DNA from: Sphaerisporangium aureirubrum
GTDB lineage: Bacteria > Actinomycetota > Actinomycetes > Streptosporangiales > Streptosporangiaceae
DNA: 64,000 nt
Assembly: GCF_042658925.1 (NCBI RefSeq)
Contig: NZ_JBHSRF010000001.1
Coordinates: 257,375-321,374 of the forward strand
Reading direction: 5' to 3'
Made by a program: the position numbers and the translations under genes. Below, piece by piece: positions 58,206 to 64,000 of the stretch. How positions within the stretch are numbered: the stretch's first letter is position 1; each line of letters opens with the position of its first letter. The notes under the pieces are model-generated. The model did no database searches and was not told the DNA's origin. It worked only from the letters and a program-made list of their open reading frames with translations.

Positions 58206-59354
58206 ATGAGGATCGCCGTGGTCGGCGCCGGCCTGGGTGGTGTGGCGGCAGCAGTGGGCCTGCACCGCATGGGCCACGAGATCACGCTCTACGAACGAGC
58301 CACCGAACTCCGCGAGGCAGGCACCGGCGTCGTGATCATGCCCAACGGCATCCGCGCCCTGGACGCCATAGGCTCGGCCGACTTCATCCGCGGCCGGACC
58401 ATGCCCGCGGTCAACGGGGGACTGCGGGACTGGCGCGGACGCCCATTGCTGATCACCGACGCCGCCCAGGCACAACGCGAGGTCGGAGCGACGGTCGTGG
58501 TCCGCCGCGCGGAACTGCACCGAGCCCTACGCGTCGGCCTGCCTGCCGAGTCCGTCCGGACGGCGACCCCGGTAGATCGTCTGGACCCCACCCCCACCGA
58601 AGTGACAGTGATCAGCGACGGCCACCCCACCATGACCGCCGACGCCGTGATCGTGGCCGACGGAATCAGCAGCAGACTGCGCGCTCAACTCTTCCCCACC
58701 CACCCCGGCCTCCGCCGAACCGGCCGCATGGACCTACGCGGCATGCTCCCCACCCCACCCGGCCTGGACGTGACCAGCTTGCTGGCCAGCATCATGCTCG
58801 ACCGCCGCAGCGGAGCGATGTTCGGCCTGTTCCCCCTGGGCGACAACGACCTGTACTGGTTCACCGACTCCAAATCCTCCCAAAACCAACCCACCCCAGC
58901 CGAGGCCCGCCGACAACTGCTGTCCCTGACAGCCGACTGGCACCCAGCCGTCCCCACCCTCATCGAAGCCACCCCACCCACCGACATCTACGTAGACCCC
59001 ATCGCCTGCCTGGCCGAACCACTCCCCACCCTCGCACTCGGCAGAATCGCCCTACTCGGCGACGCGGCCCACGCCATGACCCCCGACCTGGGCCAGGGCG
59101 CCAGCCAGGCCTTCGAGGACGCAGCCGCCCTAACCCGCCACCTCTCCACTGCCACCCCACCAGACGTCCCCCAACGCTTCCTCCACTACGACGCCGAACG
59201 CCGCCCCCGCACCACCCGCCTAATGCTGGCATCCTCCCGCCAATCACACCTGACCACCCAAACCGGCCCCGCCGCCTGGCTACGAGACGCCCTACTCCGT
59301 GCGATACCACGCGGCCTCGCCACCCGCCGCCTAGCCGCCATGTGGCAGGCCTGA
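58206..59354 (+). CDS. FAD-dependent monooxygenase (PHBH family)
   Basis: A 382-residue class A flavin monooxygenase. The GxGxxG fingerprint is RIAVVGAGLGGVAAAVGLHR, the NAD(P)H-binding DG motif is VIVADGISSRLR, and the GD motif is LLGDAAHAMTPDLGQGA. It hydroxylates an aromatic or polyketide-like compound; many such genes detoxify tetracycline- or salicylate-type molecules. GAGGAG precedes the ATG at 58206; a GTG at 58185 is an alternative. The divergent TetR probably senses the substrate. Confidence 0.92.
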   Translation: MRIAVVGAGLGGVAAAVGLHRMGHEITLYERATELREAGTGVVIMPNGIRALDAIGSADFIRGRTMPAVNGGLRDWRGRPLLITDAAQAQREVGATVVVRRAELHRALRVGLPAESVRTATPVDRLDPTPTEVTVISDGHPTMTADAVIVADGISSRLRAQLFPTHPGLRRTGRMDLRGMLPTPPGLDVTSLLASIMLDRRSGAMFGLFPLGDNDLYWFTDSKSSQNQPTPAEARRQLLSLTADWHPAVPTLIEATPPTDIYVDPIACLAEPLPTLALGRIALLGDAAHAMTPDLGQGASQAFEDAAALTRHLSTATPPDVPQRFLHYDAERRPRTTRLMLASSRQSHLTTQTGPAAWLRDALLRAIPRGLATRRLAAMWQA

Positions 59355-59471
59355 CACCCGATCGGCTTCTCCTCCACAGCCATGACCTGACCACCACTCG
59401 CCAGGCACCCACCACCCCCGCTTCAACCCCCTCAACAGCCCGAATGCCCCCAACAGGCGATACTGGTACGC

Positions 59472-59945
59472 ATGCCGTCCGTCCCACCCGCCCGCCACCT
59501 GGTACGCGCCAAGGACCTCGCCGACGCCCGCTACTACGAGCCGCTGACCGTCGCGGACCTGGCCCAAGCAGCCGGCCTCTCCCGAGCCCACTTCAGCCAG
59601 CAGTTCCGCCGCGCCTTCGGCGAGACCCCCCACGCGTACCTGCTCACCCGCCGCCTGGAACGCGCCGCGTCGTTGCTCCGCAACACCGACCGCTCGGTAG
59701 CGGACATCTGCCTGGCCGTAGGCCTCCAGAGCCTCGGCTCCTTCACCACCAGCTTCACCCGCATGTACGGCATGCCCCCCACGGCCTACCGCGCCAAGCA
59801 CCCCAATCCCGCCACCTACGCCCTGATCCCCGCCTGCGTAGTCCGCGCCAACAGCCGCCCCCAACACCGGACTTTTCGAGAAGACACCCCCAAACCCACC
59901 CCACTAGCGTCTGAGGAGTCCGATTCCCCACCCACGGAGCCCTAA
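59472..59945 (+). CDS. AraC family regulator (DNA-binding domain only)
   Basis: A 157-residue protein that is mainly an AraC helix-turn-helix domain (about residues 12-110; LTVADLAQAAGLSRAHFSQQ, GETPHAYLLTRRLERAASLL, RSVADICLAVGLQSLGSFTT), without a sensor domain, plus a Pro-rich tail. Its stop immediately precedes the ATG of the VOC gene, so the two are translated together; it probably regulates this small operon. Confidence 0.9.
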   Translation: MPSVPPARHLVRAKDLADARYYEPLTVADLAQAAGLSRAHFSQQFRRAFGETPHAYLLTRRLERAASLLRNTDRSVADICLAVGLQSLGSFTTSFTRMYGMPPTAYRAKHPNPATYALIPACVVRANSRPQHRTFREDTPKPTPLASEESDSPPTEP

Positions 59946-60374
59946 ATGATCAAGATCGCCAACACCCAGGTTTGGGTCCACGACCAGGACGAAGCCCTGG
60001 CCTTCTACACCAAGAAGCTGGACATGGAAGTCCGCACGGATGTCACCGTCCCCGAAATGGGCAACTTCCGCTGGCTGGCCGTAGGCCCCCCCAACCAGCC
60101 CGAGGTCTCCATCGTCCTGATGGCCATCCCCGGCCCCCCACTGATGGACGAAACCACCACCGCCCAAGTCCACGACCTAATGGCCAAGGGCTTCGCCGGC
60201 ACCATCTTCCTGACCACCGAAGACTGCGAGGCCTCCTACAAGGACCTAAAGTCCCGAGGCGTCGAATTCACCGAAGAGCCCGAGTCCCGCCCCTACGGCA
60301 TAGACGCCGGCTTCCGCGACCCCTCCGGCAACAGCTTCCGCCTAACCCAAATCAACGACATCTTCGACCGCTAG
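59946..60374 (+). CDS. VOC family protein
   Basis: A 142-residue glyoxalase-fold protein: NTQVWVHDQDEALAFYTKKL at the start, and EDCEASYKDLKSRGVEFTEE with GFRDPSGNSFRLTQ at the end. The combination AraC plus VOC is a frequent actinobacterial pair, sometimes linked to extradiol-dioxygenase-like or resistance proteins. The ATG at 59946 comes directly after the AraC stop codon. Confidence 0.88.
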   Translation: MIKIANTQVWVHDQDEALAFYTKKLDMEVRTDVTVPEMGNFRWLAVGPPNQPEVSIVLMAIPGPPLMDETTTAQVHDLMAKGFAGTIFLTTEDCEASYKDLKSRGVEFTEEPESRPYGIDAGFRDPSGNSFRLTQINDIFDR

Positions 60375-60545
60375 CCCCGCCTCGTATCCCCGGCGGCGCA
60401 GGCGGGGGCAACTGCCCGATCCGCCGGGGACATGCTGGAGGATGCCCGGACAGCCCACCCTCGGTGTCCTCAAGCCGATCGAGCTCCTGCTGGCACTTCC
60501 TCCCACCTGAGCCGCACCCCTGGCGTCCGGAGCCCGGCTAGGTCC

Positions 60546-61037
60546 TCAGACATCCGGAAAGTCCGATCCACTGACGGCCCGCTGCTGAGGAATCGTCACC
60601 TGCCGAGGGATCAGACACCGCACCTGCTTGCCGACAGGGGTGAGGGCTACGTCCCAGCCGGGTGCCAGCGCATCCAGCAGCCAGAGGCCGCGTCCGCTCT
60701 CGGCCTCGGGGTCGTTGGGGGGAATCCGGGAACGCACCGGCAGCCGGTGGGGGTTCGGATCATGAACCTTGATCCATATACCGGTGCTCGTCATCTCCAC
60801 CTCCACCACCACGGGCACCCAATGCCCGCATGCCTTAACGGCGTTGGCGATGAGCTCGGACGCGACCAGCCGTACGGACTCCACGTTCTCGCTGTCCACT
60901 CCCTTCTCGCCGAGTACCTGCTTGATCAGGCCCCGAACAGCCTGCAGGCTCTCCGACCACACATTCATGTGCACGATGAGCCCTCTGTCATGGGTCGCCG
61001 GGTAGAACCCCAATTTGGCGGCAGTCGGCGTGTCCAT
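60546..61037 (-). CDS. RsbW/AbaA-like ATP-binding regulator, module c
   Basis: A 163-residue HATPase_c protein: SELIANAVKACGHWVPVVVE (N box region), KVHDPNPHR and SGRGLWLLDALAPGWDVALT (G2). It is more diverged than those of modules a and b. It is divergent from an XRE-DUF5753 gene with a shared regulatory gap that contains two ACCTAAGGT-type sites. No tail repeat like that of module a lies after it. Confidence 0.85.
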   Translation of the reverse strand: MDTPTAAKLGFYPATHDRGLIVHMNVWSESLQAVRGLIKQVLGEKGVDSENVESVRLVASELIANAVKACGHWVPVVVEVEMTSTGIWIKVHDPNPHRLPVRSRIPPNDPEAESGRGLWLLDALAPGWDVALTPVGKQVRCLIPRQVTIPQQRAVSGSDFPDV

Positions 61038-61091
61038 CGCGATAGGTGCCCTTCTGGTGTGTCTGACCCAGGCATAACGGACAGTTACTGA

Positions 61092-61121
61092 ACTTTAGGT
61101 AGTCGAATGACCACCTAAGGT
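61092..61121. promoter_or_regulatory. Paired ACTTTAGGT / ACCTAAGGT sites in module c
   Basis: ACTTTAGGT at 61092-61100 and the palindrome ACCTAAGGT at 61113-61121 lie 21 bp apart (two helical turns) between the divergent module-c genes. The reverse complement of the palindrome occurs in module b at 40162, so a shared WhiJ-type binding site is plausible. Confidence 0.5.
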
Positions 61122-61242
61122 GATGCTTGCTGATGGGAAGCATGGAGGCTGACCACCTGGATCGCAAGGTTGTCACCCAACTTTGTGTTCTGGGTTTCCG
61201 GATCCCCTCAGGAGTAACGGACGGTGATGGAACACTGCCTCT

Positions 61243-62112
61243 ATGCCAAACAGCCGACCTGTCCCCACGGTCCGTCGCCGACGCCTCGGCGAGTCTCTGC
61301 GCCGCTTCCGCAATGACGCAGGCCTGAACCTCGACGACGCCGCCGCAACCGTGGGATGGAAGGCACCCAAGCTTTCGAGGATCGAGAACGCCACCGCCCA
61401 CATTCGCCGCGGCGAGGTGACCGCACTCCTCAAGGCCTACGGCGTGTGCGACCTGGATGTCTTCACCGCACTCGAAGACCTGGCCCGCGACGCCGGCAAA
61501 CGGGGCTGGTGGCAGACGTACAGCGGCATCGTCGCTCCCGCGTACGCGGACTACATCTCCCTGGAATCTGATGCGGACAACGTCCGAGTATTCGGCCCGT
61601 TGCTCGTGCCGGGACTCCTCCAAACCGCCGCCTACGCCCGAGAGACCATCTCCGGTATCTCGATGACCCGAACCCCCGAAGAGATAGCCGCCCTCGCCGA
61701 GGTCCGTCTAGCCCGCCAAGCTGTACTGACACGCCCCACCGGCCCATTGAAGATCTGGGCGATCATCTCCGAAGCAGTCCTTCACCAACGCTTCGCGGTA
61801 CGACCAACAACCATGCGCGACCAACTCCGCCGCCTCCTGGACTGCGCGGAGCTACCCAACGTCACACTCCAGATAATGCCCCTGAACGCCACCCCACACC
61901 CCGGCAGCGCCGGAGCCTTCAGCCTCGTCGGCTTCCCCAACGCCATGCCCGAGGTAGTCCTCTTGGAAAACCTCCTAGGCGCAACTTATGTTGAAGGCGT
62001 ATCAGAGGTAAGCAGCTTCGCCGAAGCCTTCGACCGAATCGTCGCCACCGCCCTACCAGTAGACGACTCCAAGGCCCTGATCGCCCACATGGAGGAAGGC
62101 ACCCGCCCATGA
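61243..62112 (+). CDS. XRE-DUF5753 (Scr1/WhiJ-type) regulator, module c
   Basis: A 289-residue WhiJ-type regulator. The XRE domain (LGESLRRFRNDAGLNLDDAA, VGWKAPKLSRIENATAHIRR) is at about residues 15-75, and DUF5753 (VRVFGPLLVPGLLQTAAYAR, NVTLQIMPLNATPHPGSAGA) at about 110-280. It overlaps the DUF397 gene by four bases (ATGA). Divergent from the RsbW-like ATPase. This is the most complete module together with module a. Confidence 0.92.
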   Translation: MPNSRPVPTVRRRRLGESLRRFRNDAGLNLDDAAATVGWKAPKLSRIENATAHIRRGEVTALLKAYGVCDLDVFTALEDLARDAGKRGWWQTYSGIVAPAYADYISLESDADNVRVFGPLLVPGLLQTAAYARETISGISMTRTPEEIAALAEVRLARQAVLTRPTGPLKIWAIISEAVLHQRFAVRPTTMRDQLRRLLDCAELPNVTLQIMPLNATPHPGSAGAFSLVGFPNAMPEVVLLENLLGATYVEGVSEVSSFAEAFDRIVATALPVDDSKALIAHMEEGTRP

Positions 62113-62345
62113 GCCACCCAACGAAGGACCTCTACTCCCACGACCTCACCACCGCCACCTGGCGTAAATCTTCCGCCAGCGCAGCCGAAAACGACTGCGT
62201 TGAGATCGCTGGTCTCCCGTCCAGTGGGAAGGCGATCCGTGACTCCAAGTACCTGAGTATGGGTCTGTTGAGATTTACGGGTGCTGCATGGTCGGATTTC
62301 CGGAAGGCCGTCAGTAACAGCGAATTCTGTGCTTCATATGAATGA
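62109..62345 (+). CDS. DUF397 small protein, module c
   Basis: A 78-residue DUF397 protein: TATWRKSSASAAENDCVEIA, IRDSKYLSMGLLRFTGAAWS and the tail FRKAVSNSEF. It is the co-translated small partner of the XRE-DUF5753 regulator. Slightly longer than usual at the C-terminus. Its 3' third has much lower GC than its surroundings, marking the start of a lower-GC segment that runs into the restriction endonuclease gene. Confidence 0.9.
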   Translation: MSHPTKDLYSHDLTTATWRKSSASAAENDCVEIAGLPSSGKAIRDSKYLSMGLLRFTGAAWSDFRKAVSNSEFCASYE

Positions 62346-62373
62346 GGCTGTTTACTCTGCCTAGTAGGTCGCT

Positions 62374-63351
62374 CTATTCAAGACCGGGAATGCCCACAAA
62401 TATGGTGCCATCCCAGTAAGCTAGGGCGATATCTAACTCCGCAAGCAAGGCTTGCAGATCTTCGTTTGGCTCGTCGGGAAGCAGGACTGCGAGCTTGGGC
62501 TGGGTGGGTTCGACGTGTCGGCTGTAGTCCAAGAGTTGTCCGATGGCCATCCGCACAGCTTCACGCGTGCTTGTGCCTTTTAGCTCGTACAAGACATGCC
62601 CTTGGACATCATATAGGTCGGTGAGGAAAGTTCCTGTGAGACCCTTCACAGTAATCTGGAATCGCTTGAGTTCGCGGCCATAGGTCTTCATAAATGCCTG
62701 GAACTGATCGGAGAGTTGGGCTTCACGCCGCTCGGCGGTCGTCTCGGGTGCTGCTGAGCGCGAAGTCTTCGTCCTCTTGTTCGTCTCTGGCTCCACGATC
62801 GCGCTGGTAGTAACGGACGCTGGCACTAATGTAACCGTAGTGGCGCTAGCCGGCGGGATATTGTCGTCCTCAACTCGCTGGTAGTCATCGACTATGGGCC
62901 GCAATCGGAACACGATGACCCTGCGCATTACATGACGCCTATTGAGCGCCTCGCGCAATACATAGGGCTGAATCGGGTCGAGTTGGAACCGACCCAAGTA
63001 TCGGTGGCGTTTGGTGCCCGTTCCGGGTACTACACCCACGGCTTTGAAGACGCGCAGAGCCCGACCATCATCGATGTGGTGCAGGATTGCGCGGTTCCCG
63101 CGGCCATGCTGGCCCTCGAAGGTTTGATCTCCCTCGCCGTGGCCGGTGTACTCGAACACCTGGCCGTATTCGTCATCTTCGCGGAGCCACCCGTCATGGT
63201 AGCCGCGCTGTTTGCCTACCTTTGGGTCGGAGTAGAGCAGGACGTTGGGCGTCGTTCCGGAGGGACAGATCCCACCCTGCGGGCTACCGCCGTAGATTGG
63301 AGCAAGCTCCTGACGTGTCCATACCTGTCCTGGGTTGAGCCCAATCGTCAT
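62374..63351 (-). CDS. Probable modification-dependent restriction endonuclease (SRA-like + PD-(D/E)XK)
   Basis: A 325-residue protein with two parts. The N-terminal 150 residues (ELAPIYGGSPQGGICPS, YSDPKVGKQRGYHDGWLRED, GRGNRAILHH, HRYLGRFQLDP) resemble the SRA-like domain of ScoMcrA-type type IV enzymes, which read modified bases. After a Ser/Thr/Pro-rich linker (about 165-205), the C-terminus has a PD-(D/E)XK-like nuclease core, D245/D248 in TDLYD and E256-x-K258 in YELKG. It probably cleaves foreign DNA with modified cytosines. The gene has clearly lower GC and different codon use than its neighbours, as expected for a defence gene. It is convergent with module c, 28 bp away. Confidence 0.72.
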   Translation of the reverse strand: MTIGLNPGQVWTRQELAPIYGGSPQGGICPSGTTPNVLLYSDPKVGKQRGYHDGWLREDDEYGQVFEYTGHGEGDQTFEGQHGRGNRAILHHIDDGRALRVFKAVGVVPGTGTKRHRYLGRFQLDPIQPYVLREALNRRHVMRRVIVFRLRPIVDDYQRVEDDNIPPASATTVTLVPASVTTSAIVEPETNKRTKTSRSAAPETTAERREAQLSDQFQAFMKTYGRELKRFQITVKGLTGTFLTDLYDVQGHVLYELKGTSTREAVRMAIGQLLDYSRHVEPTQPKLAVLLPDEPNEDLQALLAELDIALAYWDGTIFVGIPGLE

Positions 63352-63452
63352 GCCCCAAGCCTAGGCAAAATGCCTCAAGCTGCCCCGCAGGATGCCGGCG
63401 ACATGTCCGAAAAATCTTGGGATGGCTGCATCGTGCCAGGTAGTCGTACTGT

Positions 63453-63920
63453 ATGAGCATGAGCCCGAAGATTGCGACCAACCAGACCGTAACCCGTGAA
63501 GAGATGCTCGACTTCGTTCGGGGGCGGCATCAGGGGATCTTGTTGACGGTGCGGCGGGATGGGATGCCGCAGGGGTCGCCGGTTACGTGTGGGGTGGATG
63601 GGGAGGGGCGGATTGTGGTGTCTACCTATCCGGAGAGGGCTAAGGCTGTTAATGCTCGGCGGGATCCGCGGGTGAGTGTGGTCGTGTTGTCGGATGACTT
63701 TGGGGGGGCCTGGGTGCAGGTGGATGGGACGGCGGAGGTGCTTGACATGCCGGAGGCGTTGGAGGGGTTGGTGGAGTACTACCGGTGTATCTCGGGGGAG
63801 CATCCGGATTGGGAGGAGTATCGGGCGGCGATGGTGCGGCAGGGGAAGTCGTTGGTTCGGGTTACGCCTACTCGGTGGGGGCCGGTGGCTACTGGGGGGT
63901 TTCCGGCTCGGTTGGGGTAG
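63453..63920 (+). CDS. PPOX-class F420-dependent oxidoreductase
   Basis: A 155-residue split-beta-barrel protein of the FDOR-B group, which uses F420H2 or flavin to reduce small substrates: FVRGRHQGILLTVRRDGMPQ, SPVTCGVDGEGRIVVSTYPE, RDPRVSVVVLSDDFGGAWVQ. The gene is unusually G/T-rich on the coding strand (runs such as GGATGGGGAGGGGCGG) and differs sharply in codon use from the C-rich genes just upstream. The ATG at 63453 or 63459 begins it; the gene is not part of an operon here. Confidence 0.88.
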   Translation: MSMSPKIATNQTVTREEMLDFVRGRHQGILLTVRRDGMPQGSPVTCGVDGEGRIVVSTYPERAKAVNARRDPRVSVVVLSDDFGGAWVQVDGTAEVLDMPEALEGLVEYYRCISGEHPDWEEYRAAMVRQGKSLVRVTPTRWGPVATGGFPARLG

Positions 63921-64000
63921 GCGCGTCGGGAAGGGTGGCCTTGGCCCGGTGGAGGTTGGGGTCCCGGTGGAGGTTGGAGTTGGGAGGCGGGTTCCTGGGG

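Overview
This window is high-GC actinobacterial DNA. Inferred from gene content, it fits a Streptosporangiaceae-type filamentous actinomycete. The signs are the tRNA-Thr, tRNA-Met, rpmG, hadA/hadB-like and murB order, three whiJ-type regulator modules (XRE-DUF5753, DUF397 and RsbW-like ATPase), a eukaryote-type glutamine synthetase II, very large LuxR ATPases, an F420-type oxidoreductase, and many GTG starts. No ribosomal RNA, CRISPR array, integrase or transposase was seen.

Layout. 1-2.3 kb: the end of an MFS exporter, its likely MarR regulator, an SPFH-domain protein and a small hypothetical. 2.3-6.2 kb: housekeeping core (tRNA-Thr(GGT), tRNA-Met(CAT), rpmG, two MaoC-type dehydratase subunits, a glycosyltransferase-like protein, murB). 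6.2-10.4 kb: a GDT1-type Mn2+ exporter behind a clear yybP-ykoY riboswitch, then a 977-aa LuxR ATPase. 10.6-14.1 kb: deoC with a full-length and a half-length aldehyde dehydrogenase. 14-19.9 kb: AraC, VOC, a TetR/membrane-protein pair with operator repeats, a UPF0104-type protein, a LURP-one-like protein, PspC and lipB. 19.9-25 kb: an APC permease and choline-kinase-like phosphotransferase, divergent from a dimethylglycine-oxidase-like flavoenzyme.

25.0-32.2 kb is the most unusual part. It is a run of unrelated accessory genes (whiJ-type module, membrane protein, methyltransferase, pterin dehydratase, XRE-TPR regulator with a frameshifted small operon). Six partial copies of one repeat separate them. 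The repeat is the 3' end of the whiJ-module ATPase gene plus about 75 bp of downstream sequence with a terminator-like hairpin. One copy cuts off the gene upstream of the pterin dehydratase. This looks like a tract of gene cassettes assembled by recombination between ATPase-gene tails.

32.2-40.8 kb: regulator/enzyme pairs (MmyB-type with SDR, LysR with MBL-fold), MOSC, a DHFR-like reductase, a PfkB kinase lacking its catalytic Asp, a PfpI/DJ-1 protein and a second whiJ-type module. 40.8-48.8 kb: a 926-aa LuxR ATPase divergent from an accessory proteostasis cluster (dnaK, grpE, dnaJ, MerR/CbpM-like, then two clpP genes behind a palindrome). 48.9-54.2 kb: glnII, thioesterase, SDR, DUF4389, and MDR/TetR around a perfect 12-bp inverted repeat.

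54.25-55.54 kb is a non-coding repeat tract interrupted by 99 Ns, so the assembly join there is uncertain. 55.5-60.4 kb: a drug-efflux type ABC pair, TetR/FAD-monooxygenase divergent pair, and AraC-VOC. 60.5-63.9 kb: a third whiJ-type module next to a probable modification-dependent restriction endonuclease (SRA-like plus PD-(D/E)XK), then an F420-type oxidoreductase.
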